A stretch of 64,000 nucleotides of DNA, taken from assembly GCA_016721435.1 (NCBI GenBank), contig JADKIC010000010.1, positions 68,226 to 132,225 on the forward strand, read 5' to 3'. The position numbers and the translations under genes are program-made. Positions within the stretch are counted from its first letter, which is position 1. Each line of letters starts with the position of its first letter. Shown here in pieces: positions 53,437 to 63,288 of the stretch. Below the pieces are notes generated by a model. It saw only the letters and a program-made list of their open reading frames with translations, was not told the origin of the DNA and made no database searches. This stretch comes from Bacteroidota bacterium. Lineage in GTDB: Bacteria > Bacteroidota > Bacteroidia > AKYH767-A > OLB10.

Positions 53437-55011
53437 ATGAAGTCTTATTCCTCTTACTTTAAAACTGACATTCAGGCCGGATTAGTGGTCTTTCTCGTAG
53501 CACTTCCATTATGTCTGGGAATTGCCTTGGCTAGTGGCGCACCTTTATTTGCCGGGATCATTTCCGGTGTAATCGGAGGTATTATAGTCGGGGTCATGAG
53601 TGGGTCTCAACTGAGTGTTTCAGGTCCTGCTGCCGGACTAACAGCCATCGTTCTTGCTGCAATTATGAGTTTGGGATCGTATGAAACATTCTTGCTTGCG
53701 GTGGTTTTAGCAGGTGGAATTCAGATTCTACTCGGTTTGGCGAAAGCAGGAACGATATCGAATTATTTTCCCTCGAATGTAATTGAAGGAATGCTGACCG
53801 CAATTGGCGTAATCATCATATTGAAACAACTGCCTCATGCCATCGGTTATGATGTGGATAACGAGGGGGATTTCTTTTTTATTGAAACAGGAACAGGACA
53901 CAATACCTTTTCTGCAATTGTTGATGCTATCAATTATTCTCATCCCGGGGCTATCATTATAACGTTGGTATCCCTGGCGATATTGATTGCATTTAATAAA
54001 CTTGATTTTTTGAAAAAGATCAAGGTTGTTCCCGGGGCTTTAGTGGCAGTCGTAGTAGGTGTTATACTGAACGAGTTGTTTAAGTCATCCGGTTCAACTC
54101 TGGCTATTTCTCAGGAGCATTTGGTGAATTTACCGGTGGCCGATTCATTTGATAGTTTTCTTGGTCAATTTACTTTTCCGGATTACACTGCCTTTGCAAA
54201 TATTAATGTCTGGATTGTTGCAATTACCATAGCAGTCGTTGCCAGTATTGAGACGTTATTATGTATTGAGGCCTCCGATAAAATGGATCCTTTAAAAAGG
54301 TATACCAATACGAATAAAGAGTTAGTGGCACAAGGTACGGGAAATATTCTGAGTGGTCTTATAGGTGGCTTACCGATGACATCAGTGATCGTCAGAACAT
54401 CCGCCAATATTAATTCGGGAGGAAGAACTAAAATAGCAACTATCACACATGGCGTGTTTTTACTACTTGCTGTGATTACAATACCGTTTATACTTAATAA
54501 GATTCCACTTGCCTGTCTTGCAGCAATTCTGTTGATGATCGGTTATAAATTGGCAAGTCCAGCTGTTTTTAAACATATGTGGACTACAGGAAAGTATCAG
54601 TTTATTCCTTTCATTATAACTGTGGTTGCCGTGGTACTCACCGACCTTCTAAAAGGTGTTGCCATCGGACTGGTGGTCTCCGTCTTTTTCATCTTGCGCG
54701 CCAATTTGAAGCTGGCCTATTTCTTCAAGAAGGACGATTATCAGGAGGGGGAGTTAATTGTTATTCATCTCGCACAGGAAGTTTCTTTTTTGAATAAAGC
54801 AGCGATAAAGCAGACTTTAAGTCATTTGCCGGAAAATAGTAAGTTGCTTCTTGATGCAACAGATACGTTTTACATTGATCATGATGTTGTGCAATTAATT
54901 CGTGATTTCATTATGGTCACCTCGAAGGAAAAAAATATAACTGTAACGCTGAAAGGATTTAAAGAAGAGTACCGGATGGAAAATGCCATTCAACATGTAA
55001 CGTCAAAATAA
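53437..55011 (+). CDS. SulP family anion transporter, probable bicarbonate (BicA-like)
   Basis: A 524-residue inner-membrane transporter with SulP/SLC26 fold. The first helices carry DIQAGLVVFLVALPLCLGIALASG and VSGPAAGLTAIVLAAI, about 12-14 helices run to about residue 430, and a C-terminal STAS domain follows (VIHLAQEVSFLNKAAIKQTL ... LLLDATDTFYIDHDV). Sulfate and bicarbonate carriers share this fold. The immediately following carbonic anhydrase and DabAB genes argue for HCO3-/Na+ uptake as in cyanobacterial BicA. It ends 22 bases before the carbonic anhydrase ATG. Intact. Confidence 0.88.
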   Translation: MKSYSSYFKTDIQAGLVVFLVALPLCLGIALASGAPLFAGIISGVIGGIIVGVMSGSQLSVSGPAAGLTAIVLAAIMSLGSYETFLLAVVLAGGIQILLGLAKAGTISNYFPSNVIEGMLTAIGVIIILKQLPHAIGYDVDNEGDFFFIETGTGHNTFSAIVDAINYSHPGAIIITLVSLAILIAFNKLDFLKKIKVVPGALVAVVVGVILNELFKSSGSTLAISQEHLVNLPVADSFDSFLGQFTFPDYTAFANINVWIVAITIAVVASIETLLCIEASDKMDPLKRYTNTNKELVAQGTGNILSGLIGGLPMTSVIVRTSANINSGGRTKIATITHGVFLLLAVITIPFILNKIPLACLAAILLMIGYKLASPAVFKHMWTTGKYQFIPFIITVVAVVLTDLLKGVAIGLVVSVFFILRANLKLAYFFKKDDYQEGELIVIHLAQEVSFLNKAAIKQTLSHLPENSKLLLDATDTFYIDHDVVQLIRDFIMVTSKEKNITVTLKGFKEEYRMENAIQHVTSK

Positions 55012-55033
55012 ATGTAAATTGAACATAAATAAA

Positions 55034-55711
55034 ATGAAAGCACATTCGTTGGCATCTCAGTCAACTATCACTCCCGAAAAAGCTCTTGAATACCTGAAAG
55101 AAGGTAATGAACGATTTATTAATAATTTAAAAGTAAATAGAAACTTACTCCAGCAGGCCAATGATACCCGTGAAGGTCAATGGCCATTTGCTGCGATATT
55201 AAGTTGCATTGATAGCCGCACCTCTGCAGAATTGATCTTCGATCAGGGATTGGGTGATATATTCTCCATCCGGATTGCAGGAAATGTTGTGAATACAGAT
55301 ATTATCGGAAGCCTGGAGTTCGCTTGTAAGGTAGCCGGGTCAAAGCTGATTGTAGTATTGGGTCATTCAAATTGCGGAGCAATAAAAGGTGCCTGTGATC
55401 ATCTGGAGATGGGCAACCTGACAGAACTCTTGTCTAAAATTCAACCTGCCGTCTATCAGGAAACACTCACCACTCAACCCGATAAAAGAAATTCATCGAA
55501 CGCTGTCTTTGTACGAAATGTGACTGGTCTGAATGTGAAAAGGTCAGTGCAATCCATCGTGAATCGAAGTTATATACTGGAACAGTTAATAGAAAAAGGT
55601 GAAATAGCCATCATTGGAGCTGTTCACAATCTGGAAACCGGACAAGTGGACTTTCTGGAAGATACCTGGATCGCTAATTTCAATACGATTCAGGAAAATG
55701 TGAGTACATAG
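55034..55711 (+). CDS. Beta-class carbonic anhydrase
   Basis: A cytoplasmic zinc enzyme interconverting CO2 and bicarbonate. From ATG 55034 it has 225 residues, matching the family. Zinc ligands are Cys58 (SCIDSR), His111 and Cys114 (GHSNCGA), with the Asp60/Arg62 dyad. The in-frame TTG at 55019 would only add five residues. It sits between the SulP transporter and DabA with 22-base gaps on each side, so it is one transcriptional unit. Its role is to equilibrate imported inorganic carbon for carboxylases. Intact. Confidence 0.95.
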   Translation: MKAHSLASQSTITPEKALEYLKEGNERFINNLKVNRNLLQQANDTREGQWPFAAILSCIDSRTSAELIFDQGLGDIFSIRIAGNVVNTDIIGSLEFACKVAGSKLIVVLGHSNCGAIKGACDHLEMGNLTELLSKIQPAVYQETLTTQPDKRNSSNAVFVRNVTGLNVKRSVQSIVNRSYILEQLIEKGEIAIIGAVHNLETGQVDFLEDTWIANFNTIQENVST

Positions 55712-55733
55712 TTTTATTTAATCTGAAATATTC

Positions 55734-58356
55734 ATGAGCGAATTTAATCATAGCAGGGAAGACAGAGAGGAGGTAATGCCATCCATAGTAGCAGATGGAA
55801 CTATTTCCATTGTTGAATCTACCCCAAAACGCTTTGTAAGAAAGTTTGATGAGCATAAAATTCTTCATGATCTGAAGCATTATCTCCCTGCGCAATCTGC
55901 TTTAAAGGATTTTATTCATCACAATTCGTTACATGCATTTCAGCACCTTAAGTTCTTTCCTGCACTATTTAAAGCGGGATCTATCTTTGGCTATCAGGTA
56001 ACTCTGCAATTGGAAGAGTTTCGTCAGTTATATAAAAACGGACGAATCAAAGAAATTGTACTTGATGATATCATCTCCACTTCAAAAGGCAGGGAGCATC
56101 TCAAAGCATGGAAATTAAGAATGTTGTCCGGTCATTTTGAGACTTCCTATACACCAAGGATTGGTCGCTTGCGCTCCAATTGGAAAAGTAAGTTTAATAT
56201 AGATCTCGATGGTCAGGTTCAACCGATTCTCTTTAGAGTACTATGCAGTTATCTCGACCAGGGAATTTCAACCTGGAAGTTTCCAATAGATGAAAGAGGA
56301 TTTGTTGCTGCGTTAAGAAAGCTGGAGCAGGAGGGAGGAGTTAGTTTTTTTAAGACGAAGTTCGTCCGTAATTTATTGCTGAAAGGAGAAAGTGATATCA
56401 AAGGTTTGCTAACGCTGGTGGTGGGAGAAGAATCCTATTTTGATCAGTATTTATTCGATCAGCAGTTCAGTCATCAGGGTTGGTCAGGAATAATTGCGGC
56501 TATTGAAAGTAACCCATCTGCATTGTTGGATAAAAGGGTGATTTCCTTGCATGACCTGATCCTGTTTGAATTGTTGCTGGAATTGGATGTATTGCATTAT
56601 CATCTTGGTAAACGTTTTCAGCCACTCACAAATCGTGTGGAAGAAAAACCACTATCGCTTTTTGAAGACATCCCTTCAAATGATCTGAATGAAGTCCTCA
56701 CCTTATGGCAACAGGCTTTTGAGTGGAGTTATTATGATGAGGTGCTGGCCGGAATGAAGCTGGCTTCTTCTCCAACTACAAAAAAGATCACTGAAAAAGG
56801 TTTCCAGGCTATTTTGTATTGACGAACGGGAGTGTTCGTTGAGAAGACATATTGAAAATGTTGTTCCTGATTGTGAAACTTTAGGTGCTCCCGGTTTTTT
56901 TGGAGTGGAGTTCTTTTTCAACCGGAGAATGGAAAATTCTACGAAAAACTTTGTCCGGCTCCCGTAACTCCAAAATATTTGATAAAGAATTTGTTGCAGC
57001 TAAGGATCGAAAACATGAGTTATTGTATTCCGATAAGGCCCATCATCCCGTTTATGGTTTTCTGTCGAGTTTAACATTGGGCTTTATGGCAGGTGGAAGA
57101 TTAATACAACATCTTTTCCGACCCGGGATGAGTCCCGCCATTTCAAATGCTTTTGCGCATATGAATAGTAAGCATCGTTGACAATAGAAAACAAAGACAT
57201 TTCTCATAAGGAAAACGATTTGCAGATTGGTTTTACTGTTGATGAGATGACCACGCGTGTGGAAGCACAGCTCCGAGGCATGGGTCTGGTGAAGAATTTT
57301 GCTCCTCTTGTATATATTGTTGCACATGGGTCCAGTAGCGCTAATAATCCTCATCACGGTGCTCATGATTGTGGTGCATGCAGTGGCCGCCCCGGTTCTG
57401 TAAATGCCCGCGTTTTCGCTGCAATGGCCAATCATCCTAAAGTTCGCACTCAATTGGAAGAAAAAGGGATTTCAATTCCTTCCACTACGATGTTTATAGG
57501 GGCGATGCACGATACAGCTGCTGATAGAATGGAGTACTATGATGAGTAGTTGTTGAACGAAGAGAATACATCATTCCATCTTCAATATAAAGAAGCTTTT
57601 GAACAAGCACTCGATCTGAATGCCAAAGAGCGCTCCCGTCGGTTTGCTTCAATCGATTCCGGGATGAGTATTCAAAAAATTCGAAAGGCCATTCACGAGA
57701 GATCCGTATCACTTTTTGAACCCCGGCCGGAACTGGGTCATGGTACCAATACACTTTGTATCGTTGGTCCCCGATCGCTGACAAGTGGTCTCTTTCTCGA
57801 CAGACGTGCCTTTTTGAATTCTTATGATTATCGTACGGACCCTGAAGGGAAAATTCTTCCGAACGTCATGCGTCCGCTCGGCCTTGTATGTGGTGGTATT
57901 AACCTGGAATATTATTTTTCAAGAGTAGACAACTATAAGATTGGTGCCGGTACCAAATTGCCGCATAATGTGATGGGACTCTTCGGAGTTGCAAACAGCA
58001 GTGATGGTGACTTGCGTCCCGGCTTACCGTTGCAGATGATAGAAGTGCACGATCCGGTACGTTTGATGATTATTGTGGAGCATTATCCCGAGGTGGTCTT
58101 GAAAGCCATTCAGATTGCACCCGAAATATATGAATGGTATATCAACGAATGGGTGCATTTGGTAGCCATTCATCCCGATACGAGGGAATTTTATTATTTC
58201 CGTGATGGAAGTTTTAGCTTGCATACTCCTTTAACCCAAAAGGTTCAACATGTATCCGGTATGGATACGATTATGCAACATGCCATTGAAATGGAAACAA
58301 ACCATATCGCACATGCTACGAAGGAAAATTTACCGGTGTTTATTCTAAAATCATGA
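55734..58356 (+). CDS. dabA: DabA inorganic-carbon transporter subunit (DUF2309/UPF0753), several frameshifts and one stop
   Basis: One locus of about 870 residues, the beta-carbonic-anhydrase-like cytoplasmic subunit of the DabAB proton-driven inorganic-carbon pump. Zinc-site motifs are CIDERE (near 56813) and HGSSSANNP...AHDCGACSG (near 57330-57400), matching the Cys/Asp/His/Cys set established for DabA. The frame breaks near 56813 (missing T), 56917, 56985 and 57180. An in-frame TAG at 57547-57549 interrupts YYDE/LLNEENTS. The remaining sequence is uninterrupted and well conserved, so sequencing error is far likelier than decay. The last bases overlap dabB (ATGA). Confidence 0.88.
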
Positions 58357-60230
58357 CCATGTCTCAAATGCTTACCGGTTTTATTCTGATTCCACTGTTA
58401 GGCTATCTGATGAGTTTGCTTATTCCTAAAAATAAGGAAGCCGTACTTTCCGGTTGGGTGTTGACTGTGATAGGTCTTCAGTTGCTGGCCATGTTCATTT
58501 TTATAGTAAAGTGGTTAACAGTAGGGAGTCCTACGCTTGAAATAAAAACTTTGGTCCTGTATCACAGCAAGGATTTCGAGTTTTTTATTGATTATTATTT
58601 TGACCATATCACTGCTGTTTTCGCTTTGACCGGAGCTTTTTTAACATTTATTGTTGCGCTGTTCAGCAAGTACTATATGCATCGTGATGCAGGATTCAAA
58701 AGATTTTTTTCGACGATGTTGCTCTTCTACACCGGATATAATCTTATCGTGTTTTCAGGAAATTTTGAAACACTTTTTGTGGGATGGGAGATGATTGGGA
58801 TTACTTCCTTCTTGCTCATATCATTTTATCGTGACCGTTATTTGCCGGCTAAGAATGGCTTTAAAGTACTTTCATTTTATCGGTTAGGGGATATCTGTTT
58901 AATTCTGGCAATGTGGCTGAGTCATCATTTATGGCATAAGAATATTACTTTTTCACTATGGAATCAAACAGAAATGGTGATGACTCAATTTAATGATCAC
59001 TATGCCCAATCATTTTTACTGGTTGTGCTTATTTTTCTTGCTGCTGCTATTAAGTCTGCTCAGTTTCCATTTTCTACCTGGTTACCCCGGGCAATGGAAG
59101 GACCTACTACCTCCAGTGCAATATTTTACGGCTCATTGTCGGTGCATATAGGTGTGTTTTTATTGTTGCGCACGTTTCCCTTTTGGGGGCATGAAGCCAT
59201 CTTAAAAGGTATTGTAATTTCCATAGGTGTTGTGACCAGTCTTGTTGCCGGAAGTATAGCTATGGTGCAATCATCGGTGAAAACAAAGATTGCTTATGCT
59301 TCCATAACGCAAATAGGATTGATGTTTGTGGAGATTGCCTTAGGCTGGCATTTGCTGGCACTGTTTCATTTTGCCGGCAATGCGTTGTTGAGAACCTATC
59401 AGTTGTTGGTATCGCCTTCCGTTTTAAGTTATCTGGTGCATAATATGTTTTTTGCATTCACGCCTGCGGTTGATCGTTCTGAGCATGCCCTGATTCGACA
59501 GTGGAAGAATAGAATTTTTGTATTGTCGGTTAAAGAATGGAGCCTTGATTTCATGTTGTTTCGTTATCTATGGCGTCCGTTTAAATGGATCGGGAGTCAT
59601 TTTAATACATTGCATACGAAGTGGAGTATCATTTTGTATATTGTGTTAAGTCTGTTAAGTTTGATTGCTTATTCCTTCCGGTTTGATATTGCGGCGCATT
59701 GGTCGGAGATTGCTCCGGTTTTCATGGCTGTTGTAGCGCTGGTATTGTTAGTCTCCGGTTTTGCAGGCAGAGGAGATGCGCGGCAAGTATGGATCATGGT
59801 ATTTGTCAGTCAGCTATTTATTGCTTTGGCCTTGATCTGGAACAGTCATATAGAAATGCATCGTGTTGCTTTATACCTGAGCGGAACGATAGCCGGTGCA
59901 GGACTTGGCTTTTGGTGTTTAACTAAATTAGTGGAAAAGGAAGGCGATATTAATTTGCATGAATATCATGGTCATTCGTATGAACATCCTGTTTATACGG
60001 GGATGTTTTTGATCGCTTGTCTGGCAGTAGTGGGGTTTCCGCTATCACCTACCTTCGTTGGCGTAGATTTAATGTTCATGAGCATTGCATCCGATCAGTT
60101 CGTGATGATCGGACTTCTCGCATTAAACTTCCTGCTCCTGGAGTTGACATTGTTGAGGATTTATGTCAGAGTTTTCCTGGGACAACATAAGAAGAATTAC
60201 CATCCGATTGCTTTTAAGTCATCTGAGTGA
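58353..60230 (+). CDS. dabB: DabB/NuoL-like proton-conducting membrane subunit
   Basis: A 625-residue antiporter-like membrane subunit of the complex I NuoL/MrpA superfamily, the partner of DabA. It has about 14-16 helices. Family signatures are FVGWEMIGITSFLLI, AAIKSAQFPFSTWLPRAMEGPT, VHIGVFLLLR and ASITQIGLMFVEIALG. The glutamate in GWEMIG and the lysine in AIKSAQFPF are the usual proton-path residues. Its ATG overlaps the dabA stop by 4 bases. No other nuo or mrp gene is adjacent, which supports the DabB call over respiratory complex I. Intact. Confidence 0.92.
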   Translation: MTMSQMLTGFILIPLLGYLMSLLIPKNKEAVLSGWVLTVIGLQLLAMFIFIVKWLTVGSPTLEIKTLVLYHSKDFEFFIDYYFDHITAVFALTGAFLTFIVALFSKYYMHRDAGFKRFFSTMLLFYTGYNLIVFSGNFETLFVGWEMIGITSFLLISFYRDRYLPAKNGFKVLSFYRLGDICLILAMWLSHHLWHKNITFSLWNQTEMVMTQFNDHYAQSFLLVVLIFLAAAIKSAQFPFSTWLPRAMEGPTTSSAIFYGSLSVHIGVFLLLRTFPFWGHEAILKGIVISIGVVTSLVAGSIAMVQSSVKTKIAYASITQIGLMFVEIALGWHLLALFHFAGNALLRTYQLLVSPSVLSYLVHNMFFAFTPAVDRSEHALIRQWKNRIFVLSVKEWSLDFMLFRYLWRPFKWIGSHFNTLHTKWSIILYIVLSLLSLIAYSFRFDIAAHWSEIAPVFMAVVALVLLVSGFAGRGDARQVWIMVFVSQLFIALALIWNSHIEMHRVALYLSGTIAGAGLGFWCLTKLVEKEGDINLHEYHGHSYEHPVYTGMFLIACLAVVGFPLSPTFVGVDLMFMSIASDQFVMIGLLALNFLLLELTLLRIYVRVFLGQHKKNYHPIAFKSSE

Positions 60231-60254
60231 ATAGTATTTGTTCCTGAAAAATAG

Positions 60255-61132
60255 TTACTTCGCGATAAGATCGAAATGGCAATGGCTAAAATTAGTTGCT
60301 GATGATACGGCTTCTGAAGTGTCAGCTCTGTAAAACCGGGTATACCCTATAGCATAAAGCATTTTAATGAGTTCTTCTGCTGTACTATTGTTCTCCCGAA
60401 GATTATTGTCATCCAGTTCAATGAATAAAACCGGTTTGTTTTTTAATGTGTTTGCACCTCCCTTTAAAACGGAGTATTCAAAACCTTCCACATCTATTTT
60501 AATAAAATCGACAGGAGGAGTGTTTTCTCCTCCCTTATTTTATCCAGCAAATCCACTTGAATTATTTTATAGGGAAGTTTGGTTTCTTCAGCCAAGATCC
60601 TGTTCATGCCCGGATTGTTTTCATTTACTTCGTAGAGTTTCAGCTCTGCTTTCTGTTCTCCAAGACCAATATTCAGGAGTTCGATATTCCGAAATGAATT
60701 CAGTTTAATATTCTCTTCGGCTCGTTTAAAGGTATCCGGATGAGGTTCGAAGGAAATGATTTTTGCATTCGCATTAAGACTTGCAAAGTACAAGGATGTG
60801 GTGCCAATGTTCGCGCCAATATCAAGTATGGTTTTCGCATTTTGAATAGTCTCTAAAACGGATGTATAAACCGGATCTTCTAATCCAAAGTATAAATAAT
60901 GATCCACCACATTGCTGATATCAAGTTTGTATTTGATATTTTCTCTGGTGATGGTGCGAAAGCTCTCTCTTTTATACAAATAGTTAGGTGGAACAAATTT
61001 ACGGAGCAATGGTGATCTACTCTTACTGGTCAGCGCAACTAAAGCATCTTCAAAGGGGGGTAAAGTAAATACCGTTCTGAAAAGATTAATAAATTTTGTC
61101 TTTGGCGTTTTCTTTATCTGGTAGCTGGACAT
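60255..61132 (-). CDS. FkbM family methyltransferase, frameshifted
   Basis: A SAM-dependent methyltransferase of about 292 residues. The SAM motif is TILDIGANIGTTSLYFAS, followed by IISFEPHPDTFKRAEENI and the FkbM-typical FIKIDVEGFEYSVLKGG. The frame breaks near 60510, one base missing, joining REEKTP to the PVDFIKIDVEG frame. The start is ATG near 61132; a TTG at 61228 would add 32 non-conserved residues. Such enzymes often O-methylate surface polysaccharides or natural products. It is convergent with dabB and has no glycan cluster next to it. Confidence 0.82.
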
Positions 61133-61419
61133 GCGGTGAGAATTGATCGGGAATCTGTTTAAGCATTGCCGGGGCGGTGTCGCTTTGGAAGTTCCGGTAA
61201 AATTAGCTGGTCCGGACCATCCTGACAAATATATCTGAATACAGGCCGGATGATTGCTTTTTAATCATTTATGAAAGGTGGCATATCGCTAATTTATCAT
61301 CTGTTGGATCGTGTTTAGAGAGATAATTCATTGGGAATAGGCCCATCGGCCCGGAAGAGCCGCATTCCCTACTTAAAATCCAATGGGATAGCGTATCTTT
61401 AGCGATTGCAATTCCAATA

Positions 61420-62975
61420 ATGATATCCGAAAGCAGCACGACAACGCAAGAACAATCCATCGGTAAGCAGCTCTATGCTTATCAACATAAGGCCATCGAG
61501 GAGATTTTATCCAGACTAAAAGATCATCCTGCACGTTACAATCTCCTCTATCAGCTTCCCACAGGCGGGGGTAAAACGGTTATCTTTTCCGAAATTGCCA
61601 GACGCTATATTGCCAATACGGGTAAAAAGTACTGATTTTAACGCACCGGCTGGAACTTTGTGCACAGACTGCCGCGATGCTTCAGGAATTTGGAGTGAAC
61701 AATATGGTCATCAATAGCGCGGTAAAGGAGTTGCCCGTTCCCAATGACTTCATGTGTTACGTGGCCATGGTGGAGACGCTGAATAACCGTTTACGGGATA
61801 AGATATTGAATCTGGATACCATCGGCTTAATGATTGTAGATGAAGCCCACTACAATTCATTTGGTAAACTGTTTCGTTTTTATGAGAAGGGAGTGGTGCT
61901 CGGAGTTACGGCTACGCCTTTAAGTTCGAATATTAATATTAGAATGAAGGATACCTATGATGAGTTGATTGTAGGGGAATCTATTTCTTCACTGATAGAT
62001 TCCGGCTTTCTTGCAAGAGCAGTGACTTACCATCATCACGTAGGTCTGACCTCTTTGAAAGTAGGCCGTAGTGGTGATTATACCGTGAGTTCTTCCGAGA
62101 GGTTATACAACAATCATGCGATGCAGGATAAGTTGCTGGCTGCTTATAAGGAGAAATGTGTCGGACAAAAGACCCTCATTTTTAACAATGGTATCGCTAC
62201 TTCGCAATATGTTTATGCAACATTCCAGGAGGCGGGGTTCGATATAAAGCATCTGGACCATACTCATACTACTAAAGAGCGTAAAGATATTCTTCAATGG
62301 TTTCGCGAGAAGAAGGATGCCATACTAACGTCGGTGAGTATCCTAACAACGGGATTCGATGAACCGACGGTGGAATGTATAATTCTCAACCGTGCTACTA
62401 AATCATTAACCCTGTATTTTCAGATGATTGGTCGCGGATCACGTGTATTACCGGATAAGAAGGAGTTTAAGGTGATCGATCTCGGAAATAATTTGCATCG
62501 TTTTGGTTTATGGGATGAGCCCGTCAACTGGCCTTCCATTTTTGAAACGCCCGAATTGTACCTTGATGGTATACCGAGCGATGAGTTTATCGAAATCAAT
62601 TACCGTTATGAAATGCCGGAAGAGCTTAGCCGGAAGTTCGCAAAGTCTGATCCCATTCATATGGATATCCCCGAGACCCATCGACAGGTCATGAGTAGCG
62701 GTCAACGTCCCAAAGTAGTGATCGACCTCTCATTGGCGCAGCATGTACGCATGTGCATGGAGAATAGCTCCTCGGTAGAAGAAGCACTCCACCTCGCCGA
62801 TCTCCTCAAAGACGAATTTGAGTACCGTATCCGAATGTATGCCCGCTGCCTGAGTAAAACCTCCGAGAGCTATGTGAAATGGCTTCAGGATGAGTATAAA
62901 CGTACGTTGAAGGTTACTATCATACGTGATTCGCATCACGCTTTCGGGAATGGCAATACAGAAGAGTCGGTATAA
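61420..62975 (+). CDS. Superfamily 2 DEAH-box helicase, frameshifted
   Basis: An ATP-dependent nucleic-acid helicase of about 518 residues, SSL2/RadD-like. Walker A is QLPTGGGKTV (about 45-54), motif II VDEAHYN, motif III GVTATPL, and C-terminal motifs TGFDEPTVE and YFQMIGRGSRVLPDK. The frame breaks at about 61634, where ggtaaaaagta lacks one A; adding it gives GKKVLILTHRLELCAQTA. The C-terminal ~100 residues have no domain I recognise. RadD-like repair is a reasonable inference. A TATCTTTA box lies about 20 bases upstream. Confidence 0.88.
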
Positions 62976-63288
62976 TTTTTTATAAATTGAATTGCAACAT
63001 ATGTTACACAGTCGTTCAGATAACCATTTGTTTTTAGTTTATACTTTTTCATTAGAGGAGTTTGTTTTTTACAGGGAATAATCAGGTTACGAAAGTAATT
63101 GTGAATATTTAGAATTACGACTGGAAGAGCTGTTTATGAATCAATGCTTATGAGTCAATACTTTACAGTGCGAAAGTTATGTTCAATATACAGAATGTGT
63201 GAATGATGTAAATTTAAAAATAAATTTTGTAAGTGTTTTAAAGAAGACCATGATGATCTTTGCACCTAACGATTAATAAAAATTACTT
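62976..63288. other. 313-bp intergenic region
   Basis: AT-rich, no gene seen. A -7-like GATCTTTG at 63255-63262 with TTTTG at 63225 probably serves the following gene. Confidence 0.5.

Noticed and set aside
57547..57549. Stop-codon reassignment or pyrrolysine at the TAG in dabA
   Set aside because: Other genes here end in TAG (for example the TAG closing the carbonic anhydrase), and no pyl genes or context are seen.
58353..60230. Respiratory complex I subunit NuoL
   Set aside because: No other nuo genes adjoin it and its start overlaps dabA, so the DabB assignment is better.
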